DNA of 9,309 bases from an uncultured beta proteobacterium (lineage in GTDB: Bacteria > Pseudomonadota > Gammaproteobacteria > Burkholderiales > Burkholderiaceae), in assembly GCA_903938955.1 (NCBI GenBank), contig CAJAFJ010000056.1:1-9309 (forward strand), written 5' to 3'. Shown piece by piece: positions 1 to 8,664 of the stretch. The notes below the pieces were generated by a model, which made no database searches, was not told where the DNA came from, and saw only the letters and a program-made list of their open reading frames with translations. Made by a program: the position numbers and the translations under genes. Every line of letters starts with the position of its first letter. Position 1 is the stretch's first letter.

Positions 1-749
1 CCGCCGTACTGGCGGATGACGGCCAGCAGCTCCTGCGGCACGCTCGACGAGCCGTGCATCACCAGGTGGGTGTTGGGAATGCGCTTGTTGATGGCCATCA
101 CGCGGTCAATCGCCAGGATGTCGCCTGTGGGCTTGCGCGTGAACTTGTAGGCGCCGTGGCTGGTGCCGATGGCAATCGCCAGCGCATCGAGTTGCGTGCG
201 TTTGACAAAGTCAGCGGCCTGCTCGGGGTCGGTCAGCATTTGCTCGCGCGTCATGACCGCATCGGTGCCGTGGCCGTCTTCCTTGTCGCCCTGCATGGTC
301 TCCAAAGAGCCCAGGCAGCCGAGTTCGCCTTCGACCGTCACGCCAGTGGCGTGCGCCATGTCGACCACCTTGCGGGTGACTTCGACGTTGTACTCGTAGC
401 TGGCGATGGTTTTGCCATCGGCCATCAAGGAGCCGTCCATCATCACCGAGCTGAAGCCGAGGTTGATGGCGCCCTGGCAGACGTCCACGTTTTGACCGTG
501 ATCCTGATGCATCACCAGCGGAATGTGCGGATAGGCCTCAATGGCGGCCTGAATCAAATGCTTGATGAAGGCTTCACCCGCGTACTTGCGGGCACCGGCG
601 CTGGCTTGCAGAATGACCGGGGCACCGACCTCGTCTGCCGCAGCCATGACGGCCTGGACCTGTTCCAGATTGTTGACGTTGAAAGCCGGAATGCCGTAAC
701 CATTAACTGCTGCGTGGTCCAGCAGTTCGCGCATTGAAACGAGAGCCAT
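1..749 (-). CDS. fba: Fructose-bisphosphate aldolase, class II (Calvin-cycle-type subfamily), 3' end outside window
   Basis: This enzyme reversibly cleaves fructose-1,6-bisphosphate to dihydroxyacetone phosphate and glyceraldehyde-3-phosphate in the cytoplasm, serving glycolysis, gluconeogenesis and, in autotrophs, the Calvin cycle. The visible 249 residues start [19 protein letters not shown], typical of class II aldolases. Expected metal and catalytic residues are present: HQDHG at 81-85 (catalytic Asp83, zinc ligand His84), VEGELG at 139-144, GTSHGAYKF at 195-203 (His198) and MHGSSSVP at 231-238 (His232). Family members of this subtype are about 350 residues, so roughly 100 C-terminal residues lie beyond the left edge. 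The ATG at 747-749 is supported by a GGGGA ribosome binding site (757-761) seven bases upstream. It lies 83 bp downstream of pyk on the same strand, probably in one operon. The subtype name is a judgement by eye; the class II assignment is secure. The sequence appears intact as far as visible. Confidence 0.95.
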   Translation of the reverse strand, partial: MALVSMRELLDHAAVNGYGIPAFNVNNLEQVQAVMAAADEVGAPVILQASAGARKYAGEAFIKHLIQAAIEAYPHIPLVMHQDHGQNVDVCQGAINLGFSSVMMDGSLMADGKTIASYEYNVEVTRKVVDMAHATGVTVEGELGCLGSLETMQGDKEDGHGTDAVMTREQMLTDPEQAADFVKRTQLDALAIAIGTSHGAYKFTRKPTGDILAIDRVMAINKRIPNTHLVMHGSSSVPQELLAVIRQYG

Positions 750-832
750 TTTTATATCCCCAGTGAAGTTGGTAACCGCTTGGTAACTTGTACCGTTGGG
801 CGAATTTTACCCCCGGGTGCCAAGCGATTTTC
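750..832 (-). promoter_or_regulatory. pyk-fba intergenic region with possible fba promoter and leader repeats
   Basis: This 83-bp gap separates the pyk stop from the fba start. On the minus strand it holds a TAAAAT hexamer (804-809) followed by TCGCC, resembling a sigma-70 -10 element, but there is no convincing -35 box at the right distance. Downstream of it are two exact copies of GTTACCAA (769-776 and 780-787), set 11 bp apart. Then comes the GGGGA ribosome binding site at 757-761. No hairpin followed by a T-run is visible, so pyk transcripts probably read through into fba, with an optional internal start. Promoter activity is inferred; the repeats and ribosome binding site are seen directly. 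Confidence 0.3.
769..787 (-). repeat. Two tandem 8-bp direct repeats in the fba leader
   Basis: The octamer GTTACCAA (minus strand) occurs at 780-787 and again at 769-776. The two copies are offset by 11 bp, about one helical turn, so a protein could contact both on the same DNA face. They lie between the candidate -10 element and the fba ribosome binding site, so they could also act in the mRNA leader. No known operator is clearly matched. Confidence 0.45.
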
Positions 833-2266
833 TTACGAGACCTGGCAGATTTTGAGCATATTGGTGCCGCCGGGCGCGCCCATCGGCTCGCCGCAGGTGA
901 TGGCGTAAACATCACCGGTTTGCACAATGCCCCGGCTTTTCAGATGGCTCTCGGCCTCGACCAGCGCTGTGTCACGGTCGGTGCTGGTGTCAATGAAGAG
1001 CGGGCGCACGTTGCGGTAAATCGCCATCTTGCGCTGCGTCGCCACCTTGGAGGTGAGGGCGTAAATCGGCACCTGAATCAAATGGCGGCTCATCCACAGC
1101 GCGGTGGAACCGCTGTCGGTCATGGCCACAATGGCTTTGGCGCCCAGGTGGTGGGCGGTGAACAGCGCACCCATGGCGATCGACTGGTCGATGCGGCTGA
1201 AGGTCTTGCCGGTGAAGTCGGCTTCCAGCTTGAAGTCGGCGTGGCCTTCAGCGGCATGGCAAATATTGGCCATCTCGATGACGGTCTCCAGCGGATATTT
1301 GCCAGCGGCCGTTTCGGCCGACAGCATGACGGCATCAGTACCGTCCAGCACCGCATTGGCGACGTCGCTGACCTCGGCGCGGGTTGGCACCGGGTTGGTG
1401 ATCATGGACTCCATCATCTGCGTGGCGGTGATGACGAATTTGTCATGCTCACGGGCCAGCTTGATCATGCGTTTTTGCAAGGCGGGCACGGCCGCGTTGC
1501 CGACCTCGACCGCCAGGTCACCACGCGCGACCATGATGCCGTCGCTGGCCAGCAAAATCTCTTCCAGCTTCGGAATCGCCTCGGCACGCTCGATCTTGGC
1601 AATCAGGCCTGGCTTGTGGCCGTATTCCGCCGCCGCCACGTTGCACAACTGGCGCGCCAGTTCCATGTCGATGGCGTTTTTGGGGAAGCTCACGGCCACA
1701 AAGTCGGCCTGGAAACTCATGGCCGTGCGGATGTCATCCATGTCTTTGGCGGTCAGCGCCGGGGCGGTCAAGCCGCCACCCTGCTTGTTGATGCCTTTGT
1801 TGTTGGACAACTCGCCGCCGAGCTTGACCGTGGTGTGCACCTGCTCGCCCTTGACGGCATCGACCGTGATCACGATCAGGCCGTCGTTGAGCAGCAACAC
1901 ATCACCGGCCTTGACCTCGCTGGGCAAGGCTTTGTAATCCAGCCCGACCGCGTCGATATCGCCCGGCTCGGTGCGTGCGGCATCGAGCACAAATTTTTGT
2001 CCCTGCTCCAGCATGACGCGGCCGTCGGCAAACTTGCCAACGCGGATTTTCGGACCCTGCAGGTCGGCCATGATGGCGACCTCGTGACCGACGCGGCTGG
2101 CCACCTCGCGCACCATGCGCGCCCGGTCGATATGGTCTTGCGCACGGCCGTGGCTGAAGTTCAGCCGCACCACATTCACCCCGGCACGAATCATCTGCTC
2201 CAACACGGCGGGATCACTGGAAGCGGGGCCAAGAGTGGCGACGATTTTGGTTGCGCGACGGGTCAT
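833..2266 (-). CDS. pyk: Pyruvate kinase
   Basis: Pyruvate kinase transfers the phosphate of phosphoenolpyruvate to ADP, giving pyruvate and ATP in the last step of glycolysis; it is a cytoplasmic homotetramer in most bacteria. The 477-residue product matches the usual length of the bacterial enzyme without the extra C-terminal PEP-utiliser domain. Visible landmarks are TLGPAS at 11-16, the substrate- and potassium-site stretch VVRLNFSHG (32-40), MADLQGPKIRVG (66-77) leading into the B domain (about 72-165), and IAKIERAEAI (222-231) with catalytic Lys224 and metal ligand Glu226. Next come ARGDLAVEV (247-255) with metal ligand Asp250, and the ATQMMESM signature from 281. The C-terminal allosteric domain spans about 355-477. 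The ATG at 2264-2266 is fixed by an excellent AAGGAGA ribosome binding site (2274-2280). fba follows downstream on the same strand. Nothing is broken or missing. Confidence 0.98.
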   Translation of the reverse strand: MTRRATKIVATLGPASSDPAVLEQMIRAGVNVVRLNFSHGRAQDHIDRARMVREVASRVGHEVAIMADLQGPKIRVGKFADGRVMLEQGQKFVLDAARTEPGDIDAVGLDYKALPSEVKAGDVLLLNDGLIVITVDAVKGEQVHTTVKLGGELSNNKGINKQGGGLTAPALTAKDMDDIRTAMSFQADFVAVSFPKNAIDMELARQLCNVAAAEYGHKPGLIAKIERAEAIPKLEEILLASDGIMVARGDLAVEVGNAAVPALQKRMIKLAREHDKFVITATQMMESMITNPVPTRAEVSDVANAVLDGTDAVMLSAETAAGKYPLETVIEMANICHAAEGHADFKLEADFTGKTFSRIDQSIAMGALFTAHHLGAKAIVAMTDSGSTALWMSRHLIQVPIYALTSKVATQRKMAIYRNVRPLFIDTSTDRDTALVEAESHLKSRGIVQTGDVYAITCGEPMGAPGGTNMLKICQVS

Positions 2267-2273
2267 GAAAGTG

Positions 2274-2280
2274 TCTCCTT
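2274..2280 (-). promoter_or_regulatory. Strong ribosome binding site of pyk
   Basis: The minus strand reads AAGGAGA seven bases before the pyk ATG. This near-perfect anti-Shine-Dalgarno complement decides the start codon and suggests efficient translation. It contrasts with the two kinase genes, which have no recognisable site. Confidence 0.8.
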
Positions 2281-2296
2281 GTAATTAAGTTTCTGA

Positions 2297-2324
2297 TTTT
2301 TACACGGAAGTGGTTACATGACAG
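2297..2324 (-). promoter_or_regulatory. Candidate sigma-70 promoter of pyk
   Basis: On the minus strand CTGTCA (2319-2324) lies 16 bp upstream of TAAAAA (2297-2302). Each hexamer matches four of six positions of the TTGACA/TATAAT consensus. The -10 lies about 30 bp before the pyk start codon, leaving room for the strong ribosome binding site at 2274-2280. The match is modest and could be chance. Confidence 0.3.
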
Positions 2325-2408
2325 CGACAGCGTACAAGCCCAAAATGGCGCCGCACAATGCCGCCGATAATCAGCGCCACACACAGACGACCAAGACATT
2401 CCAAGTCC

Positions 2409-5400
2409 ATGCGCCCCCAACCCCACGTCAGTCTCCTTCACTATGGCTGGAAACCCCTGTTATCAGCCCTGCTGATGCTGCTGGCCGGGCTGTCGTTAAC
2501 GGCTTACAGCCTGCATGTCACGCGCCAGGGCAATCGTGACACCGCGCTGATGACATTCAACCAGTATGTGGACCGCCTTGACGCCGCCGTGCAGACCCAG
2601 TTCCGTCAGCCCCTGTATGGCATTCGCGGCGCCATCGGGGCACAGGCCAGCACCAACACCTCCGGCGAGATGAAGCGCGCCAACTTCCACGCCTACGTGG
2701 CCGCGCGTGACATTGCCACAGAATTCCCGGGTATCCGCGGCTTTGGCTATGTCGAACGCGTGCAGCGGCCGGACATAGCCCGTTTCGAGGCTGCCGAAAA
2801 GCATGACCAGTCCCCGTTCTTCCGCATCAAAACCCACGGCAACGCGAACGAGTTGTACGTCGTCAAGTACCTCGAACCCTTGGCCGGCAACGAGGCAGCC
2901 ATCGGGCTGGACCTGGGCGCCGAGGCCGTGCGCCGGGAGGCCGTCGAGCGCGCCATCAACACTGGCGAGCCCAGTCTCTCAGGTGTCATGTCGCTGGTGC
3001 AGGACGACAGACAGGGGCCGGGCTTTCTTTACCTGGTCCCGCTGTTCCCGGACGGCACCACCCCGGACACCCCCCAAAGCCGACGTGCGCTGCTGACCGG
3101 GCTGTTTTATTCCCCGCTGACCGCCCACGAACTGCTGCACAGCACACGGGCCATCACCCATGGCGACATCGACTTTGAAATTTACGATGGCGCCACGGCA
3201 TCCCCCGACACCCTGGTTTTTTCATCTCAGCCCAGCGTCAACAGCGCGGCGGCGCCTATGGCGCCGACAGATTTCAAGGCCGGGCGCGCCTTCAGCGATG
3301 TCAGGGGCCTGGTGATTGGCGGGCGCCTGCTGACCCTGCGCTCGGGCAGCAGCGCCCTGTTTGAGGCGGAACATAACGCCGCGAGCGCGTGGTTGGTCGG
3401 CGCGGGCGGCACCGTCTTGAGCCTGCTGTTGGCCTTGATTGTCTGGTTGCTGTTGGTGGCGCGCGCTCGCGCAGAAACCCTGGCCCACGCCATGACAGCC
3501 GATCTCGGGCGGCTGGTGAACACGCAAAAATCCACCAATGAGCAGCTGACCCGTGCGATGCGTGACTCCCAGTCTCTGCTGGATGCGATCGACCAGCATT
3601 CGATGGTGTCGATTGCCAATCCGGCGGGCGACATCACCTATGCCAACGACCTGTTTTGCGTCATCAGCGGATACAGCCGCGAGGAACTGCTGGGGCACAA
3701 CCACCGCATCCTCCAGTCCGACGCCCAGCCCGCTGAGTTCTGGCGCGACCTATGGCACACCATCGCCAGCGGCCAAGTGTGGCGCGGCGTGGTCTGCAAC
3801 CGGGCCAAGAACGGTGCGCTGTATTGGATCAATACCGTGATCTCGCCGTTCCTGGACGACCAGGGCATCGAGAAATACATCGCCATCAGCACCGACATCA
3901 CCGCCGCCCGCCACGCGCAGCTGGAACTGACGGCCGAGCGGGAGCGCCTGAGCCACATCATCCTGGGCACCCGCACCGGCACCTGGGAGTGGAATGTGCA
4001 GACCGATGCGTTCGTCATCAATGACCGCTGGGCTGACATCATTGGCTATGCCCTTCCCGAACTGAACCCGGTCAGCGTGAACCTATGGCTTGAGCATTGC
4101 CACCCTGACGACATGAAAGTCGCCAAGTCACTACTCGCGCAGCACATTGCGGGGGCGCTGGGCTATTACGAATGCGAGATCCGGATGCGCCACCGGGATG
4201 GGCATTGGGTCTGGATTCAGGAGCGCGGCAAGATTTCATCCTGGACCCCGGATGGCAAGCCGGAATGGATGTCCGGCACCCACATGGACATTTCAGAACG
4301 CAAAAATGCGGCGGCACAACTGTCCGAACAACTGCAGTTTGTCGAAGTCCTGCTCGAAGCCACACCGACCGCGATCTACATCAAGGACCAGGCCGGGCGC
4401 TACGTGCGCTTTAACAAGGCGTTCGAGGCCCTGTTTGAAATTGACCGCGCCGACTGGATTGGCAAAACGGTGTTTGACCTGGTGCCCGGCGCGTCCGCCG
4501 CCCTGATGCACGCCAAAGACCTGGATTTATTGGCCACCGGCGCGGCACAAGTTTACGAAGCCACCTTTACCCAGCACCGCAGCGCCGTGGTCCTGGAAGG
4601 ACACTACTGCAAGGCCGCCCTGCGCAACAATGAAGGCATCATCACCGGGCTGGTGGGCACCATCACCGACGTGACCGCGCGCAACCGGACCGCGCGCGAA
4701 CTGCTCATCGCCAAGAACGAAGCCGAAGCCGCCACCACCGCCAAGAGCCAGTTTCTGGCCAATATGAGCCACGAAATCCGCACCCCCATGCATGCCATTC
4801 TGGGCATGCTCAAGCTGCTGCAAAACACCGAGCTGAGCCTGCGCCAGCTCGACTACGCCAACAAAACCGAACGGGCGGCCAAATCGCTGCTGGGCCTGCT
4901 CAACGACATTCTGGATTTCTCCAAAATAGACGCCGACAAAATGACGCTGGACCTGCAGCCGTTCCGGCTCGACCAGTTGATGAGTGAACTCTCGGTCATC
5001 GCCTCGGCCAACCTGGGCAACAAACCGGTGGCGCTGCGTTTTGACGTCGACCCGGCACTGCCCCGGACTCTGGTTGGCGACGCCATGCGCCTGCAGCAGG
5101 TGCTGATCAACCTGAGTGGCAACGCCATCAAGTTCACCGCACAGGGCGAGGTGAGAATTCAAATCCAGCAACTGGCGCAAACCGGCACCGACGCCACGCT
5201 GCGCGTCTCGGTGCAAGACAGCGGCATCGGCATTGCGGCCGACCAGCTGGAGCACATTTTTACCGGCTTCTCGCAAGCCGAGGCCTCCACCACCCGGCGC
5301 TTTGGCGGCACCGGCCTGGGGCTGTCGATCTCACGGCAACTGGTCGCCCTGATGGGCGGCGAGCTGGCGGTAGAGAGTGTGCCGGGCCAGGGCAGCACCT

Positions 5401-5891
5401 TTTATTTCACCCTGACCCTGCCCACCGCCGACCTACTGGATGACGACACGAACATCGTCATCACGGCCCCCGCCACGACCCAGCGCAGCCTGGAAGGCCT
5501 GCGCCTGCTGGTGGTTGAAGACAACCCGATCAACCAGCAAGTGGCGCAGGAACTGCTGAGCCATGAAGGCGCCCTGATTGAGCTTGCCGCCGACGGGCAA
5601 CTCGGGGTGGCGGCCGTGGCCGCCGCCAACCCGCCGTTTGACGCCGTGCTGATGGACCTGCAAATGCCGGTGATGGACGGGTTTGATGCCACCCGCGCCA
5701 TTCGCACCGTGCTGGGGCTGACCGACCTGCCGATCATCGCCATGACCGCCAACGCCATGGCCTCGGACCGCGCGGCCTGTCTGGCCGCAGGCATGGACGA
5801 CCACGTCGGCAAGCCCTTTAATTTGCCGCAGCTGATCAAGCTGCTGCAAACGCTGACCGCAAAAACTGCCAGCCCAAACCATGCGAAATGA
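2409..5891 (+). CDS. Membrane-bound CHASE-PAS-PAS-PAS hybrid sensor histidine kinase with C-terminal receiver
   Basis: This is a hybrid two-component kinase that should sense an extracytoplasmic ligand, autophosphorylate on His and pass phosphate to its own receiver. From the ATG at 2409 it has 1160 residues: membrane segment 1 (about 16-36), a periplasmic CHASE-type domain (about 63-273, with [10 protein letters not shown] and [15 protein letters not shown]), membrane segment 2 (328-351) and three PAS domains (388-498, 513-633, 643-763). HisKA follows (779-843, SHEIRTP with His788), then HATPase (883-1005, Asn905, DSGIGI, GGTGLGL) and a receiver (1031-1151, Glu1037/Asp1038, phosphoacceptor Asp1083, Thr1113, Lys1135). 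All catalytic residues are present. An upstream in-frame ATG at 2358 would add 17 residues, but that stretch uses ATA, AGA and CGA codons unlike the gene, so 2409 is preferred. Neither start has a clear ribosome binding site. There is no Hpt or output domain. The ligand is unknown. The next kinase gene overlaps by 11 bp. Confidence 0.93.
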   Translation: MRPQPHVSLLHYGWKPLLSALLMLLAGLSLTAYSLHVTRQGNRDTALMTFNQYVDRLDAAVQTQFRQPLYGIRGAIGAQASTNTSGEMKRANFHAYVAARDIATEFPGIRGFGYVERVQRPDIARFEAAEKHDQSPFFRIKTHGNANELYVVKYLEPLAGNEAAIGLDLGAEAVRREAVERAINTGEPSLSGVMSLVQDDRQGPGFLYLVPLFPDGTTPDTPQSRRALLTGLFYSPLTAHELLHSTRAITHGDIDFEIYDGATASPDTLVFSSQPSVNSAAAPMAPTDFKAGRAFSDVRGLVIGGRLLTLRSGSSALFEAEHNAASAWLVGAGGTVLSLLLALIVWLLLVARARAETLAHAMTADLGRLVNTQKSTNEQLTRAMRDSQSLLDAIDQHSMVSIANPAGDITYANDLFCVISGYSREELLGHNHRILQSDAQPAEFWRDLWHTIASGQVWRGVVCNRAKNGALYWINTVISPFLDDQGIEKYIAISTDITAARHAQLELTAERERLSHIILGTRTGTWEWNVQTDAFVINDRWADIIGYALPELNPVSVNLWLEHCHPDDMKVAKSLLAQHIAGALGYYECEIRMRHRDGHWVWIQERGKISSWTPDGKPEWMSGTHMDISERKNAAAQLSEQLQFVEVLLEATPTAIYIKDQAGRYVRFNKAFEALFEIDRADWIGKTVFDLVPGASAALMHAKDLDLLATGAAQVYEATFTQHRSAVVLEGHYCKAALRNNEGIITGLVGTITDVTARNRTARELLIAKNEAEAATTAKSQFLANMSHEIRTPMHAILGMLKLLQNTELSLRQLDYANKTERAAKSLLGLLNDILDFSKIDADKMTLDLQPFRLDQLMSELSVIASANLGNKPVALRFDVDPALPRTLVGDAMRLQQVLINLSGNAIKFTAQGEVRIQIQQLAQTGTDATLRVSVQDSGIGIAADQLEHIFTGFSQAEASTTRRFGGTGLGLSISRQLVALMGGELAVESVPGQGSTFYFTLTLPTADLLDDDTNIVITAPATTQRSLEGLRLLVVEDNPINQQVAQELLSHEGALIELAADGQLGVAAVAAANPPFDAVLMDLQMPVMDGFDATRAIRTVLGLTDLPIIAMTANAMASDRAACLAAGMDDHVGKPFNLPQLIKLLQTLTAKTASPNHAK

Positions 5892-8220
5892 CCACATGCC
5901 CTTGCTCTCCCCCTTCAGCGGCGCGTTAAAGCGTCTTTTCTACCGCTGCCTGCCGCGCAGGCTGGAGCGCCAGTTGATGCTGCTGACGGCGGCTTGTCTG
6001 GTGAGCTCGATCTTGGGCTACGGCGCCTACACCGCCCAACAGCAAACCCAGCAAGTCCATGACACCATCACAGCGCAAATGGCCGCGCTGGCGCACAACC
6101 TGGCCACCGTCAACGCCCACTTTTTAATCATTGAAGACCTGGCCAGCATTGAAGCCCTCACGATCCAGACCGCCACCGTGCCCGGCATTTACTCGGTGCT
6201 GGTCACTGATATGCGTGGCAAACCGCTGAGCGAGGTGGTCAACCTGCGCGGCGTGTGGTCCCCCCGCTTCAGCACCACCCCAGTGACGCTGCCCACCGAG
6301 TGGATGCCGGTGACGCAGACTGAGTTACACGACAACACCGCGGCGATGCGGGATTTTCTGGCTGGCAACACCGGCAAAATATCCGCCTGGCACCCGATAG
6401 CGACCAACCAGCCCCTGGGCTGGGTGCGGGTCAGCTACCGGATGGACGGTTTCAATCAGATTGCACGCGACATCTGGACGCAGGCCCTGCTGGTGATCGT
6501 GCTGGCCATCAGCACAACCTTGTGGCTACTGAAACTGGCGTTGCGCACCCCCATGCGCGCACTCAGGGCGGCCACAGCGTTTGCGGGCGAGCTGGACCAC
6601 GACCTCGGGGCCAAATTGACGGTGGACGCCACGGCCTCCGAAATTGAAGCGCTGGGCCAGGCCCTCAACATCGTGTCCGAGCGCCTGTTGAAGCAAAACA
6701 AGGACCTGACCTACCAGAAGTTTGCCCTCGACCAGCACGCCATCGTCAGTACCACCGACCTGGATGGCAACATCACCTACGCCAACGACCGGTTTTGCGA
6801 CATCAGCGGCTACTCGCGCGCAGAACTGCTGGGCAGCAACCACCGCATCATCAACTCAGGGTTTCATCCACCCACGCTCTTCACCGAGCTTTGGCACACC
6901 ATCACGCAGGGAAAAGTCTGGCACGGCGAGGTTCGCAACCGCAAGAAAGACGGTAGTTTTTATTGGGTGAACGCCACCATCGTGCCGCTGATGGGGGTCG
7001 ATGGGCTGCCGCAACAGTACATCGCCATTCGCACCGACATCACCGCCACCAAGGACCTGGAGCATTCGCTGCAGGAGGCCACCACCCGGGCCGAAGCGGC
7101 CAACCGGGCCAAGAGCGACTTTCTGGCCAACATGAGCCACGAAATCCGCACGCCCATGAATGGCGTCATCGGCATGACCGAGCTGGTGCTGTACACCGAA
7201 CTCGATGACGAACAGCGCAGTTACCTCGACGCCGTCAAAAGCTCGGCCCAGTCGCTGATGCTCATCCTCAATGACATTCTGGATTTTTCAAAAATCGAGG
7301 CCGGCAAATTCCGCATCGAGGCGATTGACTTCGCACTCGCCCCGACGATCACCGACATGCTCAAACCCATCGTCGGACGGGCCCGCCACAAGGGGCTGAC
7401 CATGCTCTGCCAGCTCGACCCCGGACTGCCCGCGTATGTCAACGGCGACCCGGGCCGCATCCGCCAGATTCTGACCAATCTGTGCGACAACGCCATCAAG
7501 TTCACAGCCCAGGGCAGCGTGACCGTCAGCGTGGAATGCACACCCACGGGCAGCGATGCCTTTGAAGCTCACCTGTCGGTGCGCGACACCGGCATTGGCA
7601 TTCCGCTGGACAAGCAGCAAGGCATTTTTGAAGCCTTCAGCCAGGCCGATAGCTCCACCACACGCCGCTTTGGCGGCACCGGGCTGGGGCTGACCATCAG
7701 CACCCGGCTGGTGGAGCTGATGGGCGGACGCCTCTGGGTCGACAGCGTGCCGGGACAAGGCAGCACCTTTCACTTCAGCGTGCAGCTGGGCCGCAGCCAA
7801 ACGACGAGCGACGCCGTGGCACCGGTCGTGGCGCCGGCCCTGCAGACGCAGCGCCCGCTGCGGGTGCTGCTGGCAGAAGACCACCCGGTAAACCAGATGC
7901 TGGCCACCCTGTTGCTCGAAAAATGGGGCCACACCGTGGTGCTGGCCGAGAACGGTCAAGAAGCGGTCGATTTGTTCCCGAGCGCCGCCTGCGACATCGT
8001 ACTGATGGACATGCAAATGCCGGTGATGGGCGGCCTGGAGGCCACGGCGCTGATCCGCGCCCTGGAACCCGCCGACCAGCGGGTGCCGATCATCGCGGTC
8101 ACCGCCAACGCGATGGAGAGTGACCGCGAAGCCTGCCAGCAAGCCGGCATGGACGAGCACTTGTCCAAACCCCTCGATGCCGACGCCCTGCGGGCGATGC
8201 TGGCGCGGTTTTGTGGTTAG
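5881..8220 (+). CDS. Membrane-bound HAMP-PAS hybrid sensor histidine kinase with C-terminal receiver
   Basis: This is a second hybrid histidine kinase of 779 residues. Order of parts: a basic cytoplasmic N-terminus, membrane segment 1 (about 31-51), a periplasmic region (52-200) that I cannot assign to a named sensor family, and membrane segment 2 (201-221). These are followed by a HAMP linker (222-270), one PAS domain (276-391), HisKA (411-475, SHEIRTP with phosphoacceptor His420), HATPase (520-637, Asn537, DTGIGI, GGTGLGL) and a receiver (660-778, Glu666/Asp667, phosphoacceptor Asp710, Thr741, Lys763). All key residues are intact, so kinase and receiver should be active. It lacks Hpt and DNA-binding domains. 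The ATG at 5881 overlaps the end of the preceding kinase gene by 11 bp, implying one transcript and translational coupling. ATG 5896 is an alternative start, and neither has a good ribosome binding site. The PAS domain closely resembles the first PAS of the upstream kinase. The gene ends 6 bp from the convergent receiver gene. Confidence 0.93.
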   Translation: MRNDHMPLLSPFSGALKRLFYRCLPRRLERQLMLLTAACLVSSILGYGAYTAQQQTQQVHDTITAQMAALAHNLATVNAHFLIIEDLASIEALTIQTATVPGIYSVLVTDMRGKPLSEVVNLRGVWSPRFSTTPVTLPTEWMPVTQTELHDNTAAMRDFLAGNTGKISAWHPIATNQPLGWVRVSYRMDGFNQIARDIWTQALLVIVLAISTTLWLLKLALRTPMRALRAATAFAGELDHDLGAKLTVDATASEIEALGQALNIVSERLLKQNKDLTYQKFALDQHAIVSTTDLDGNITYANDRFCDISGYSRAELLGSNHRIINSGFHPPTLFTELWHTITQGKVWHGEVRNRKKDGSFYWVNATIVPLMGVDGLPQQYIAIRTDITATKDLEHSLQEATTRAEAANRAKSDFLANMSHEIRTPMNGVIGMTELVLYTELDDEQRSYLDAVKSSAQSLMLILNDILDFSKIEAGKFRIEAIDFALAPTITDMLKPIVGRARHKGLTMLCQLDPGLPAYVNGDPGRIRQILTNLCDNAIKFTAQGSVTVSVECTPTGSDAFEAHLSVRDTGIGIPLDKQQGIFEAFSQADSSTTRRFGGTGLGLTISTRLVELMGGRLWVDSVPGQGSTFHFSVQLGRSQTTSDAVAPVVAPALQTQRPLRVLLAEDHPVNQMLATLLLEKWGHTVVLAENGQEAVDLFPSAACDIVLMDMQMPVMGGLEATALIRALEPADQRVPIIAVTANAMESDREACQQAGMDEHLSKPLDADALRAMLARFCG

Positions 8221-8226
8221 TCGCCG

Positions 8227-8658
8227 TCAGGCCAGTTTTGAAATCAGCTCGGACAAGGCCGCCCGGCCCACCGGCTTGGGCACGGCGCCCAGCAGCGTAA
8301 AGCGCCGCAGCTCCGCCACCAGCGAGGCAGCGCGCATCACATCGGCACTTTGCCCCGACACAATGACCAAGGCCCCGGTATAACCGGTGCGGGCGACCGC
8401 TTCCATGAACTGGAATCCATCCATGCCGGGCATGTGCAGATCCATCACCAGCAGGTTAAAGGACTGCGTCCGGCCGGTCATGGTTTGCAGCGCCTGGGCA
8501 CCGCTGGCCGCCAGCGTGATGTCGACGATGCCCAGACTTTTGAGGATTTCGGAGATCAACTCCAGCTGGAACGAATCGTCGTCCACCAGCATGACCTTGA
8601 GTTCACTGCGGCTCAGGTGCACCGGGGCGGGTTTGGAAAGGGATGAATGGGGCGGCAT
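8227..8658 (-). CDS. Stand-alone receiver-domain response regulator (CheY-like)
   Basis: This is a single-domain response regulator of 143 residues, with a short N-terminal extension (about 1-20) before the receiver. The receiver is complete: acidic pocket Asp26-Asp28 in VMLVDDDS, phosphoacceptor Asp73 in LLVMDLHMPGMDGF, switch Ser101 in IVSGQ and Lys128 in AVPKP. There is no output domain, so it should act by protein binding, as CheY does at the flagellar motor, or as a shuttle or phosphate sink in a relay. Whether it is a true CheY cannot be told. It directly follows the chemotaxis receptor gene, so the two are probably one operon. The start is uncertain: a GTG at 8662-8664 abuts the receptor stop codon, and an in-frame ATG lies at 8656-8658. 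I prefer the ATG; using the GTG adds two residues. No strong ribosome binding site is visible, so translation may depend on termination of the receptor gene. Confidence 0.88.
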   Translation of the reverse strand: MPPHSSLSKPAPVHLSRSELKVMLVDDDSFQLELISEILKSLGIVDITLAASGAQALQTMTGRTQSFNLLVMDLHMPGMDGFQFMEAVARTGYTGALVIVSGQSADVMRAASLVAELRRFTLLGAVPKPVGRAALSELISKLA

Positions 8659-8664
8659 AGACAC

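Larger units (their letters stand above)
2267..2408. other. Divergent intergenic region between pyk and the CHASE hybrid kinase
   Basis: This 142-bp region must hold the pyk promoter and probably the promoter of the kinase operon. The part next to pyk (about 2279-2303) is AT-rich relative to its surroundings. A weak plus-strand pair, TTGTAA (2279-2284) and TACACG (2301-2306) with 16-bp spacing, is the best candidate I can find for the kinase direction, and it is unconvincing. A plus-strand open frame at 2318-2539 lacks family resemblance and overlaps the kinase start, so I do not call it a gene. Confidence 0.45.

Noticed and set aside
54..737. A 227-codon open frame on the plus strand opposite fba
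   Set aside because: It is antisense to an unmistakable aldolase and its product resembles no protein family; it is a shadow frame.
788..2284. A 498-codon open frame on the plus strand opposite pyk
   Set aside because: It is antisense to a clear pyruvate kinase. Its translation is His-, Gly- and Asp-rich low-quality sequence with no family resemblance, as expected for a shadow frame in GC-rich DNA.
2346..2379. Inverted repeat TGGCGC ... GCGCCA upstream of the kinase
   Set aside because: The stem is only 6 bp with a 22-nt loop and has no T-run or second stem; this is common by chance in GC-rich sequence.
2318..2539. A 73-codon plus-strand open frame spanning the kinase start
   Set aside because: It has no recognisable domain and overlaps the membrane-segment coding region of the kinase in another frame.
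4527..5276. A 249-codon minus-strand open frame inside the first kinase
   Set aside because: It overlaps the HisKA and HATPase coding region, whose catalytic motifs are intact on the plus strand. It is a codon-bias shadow.
7288..8160. A 290-codon minus-strand open frame inside the second kinase
   Set aside because: It lies opposite conserved HATPase and receiver motifs, and its translation is not protein-like.
8200..8239. Possible terminator hairpin CTGGC ... GCCAG followed by TTTT at the end of the second kinase
   Set aside because: A 5-bp stem with a 26-nt loop is too weak for an intrinsic terminator.
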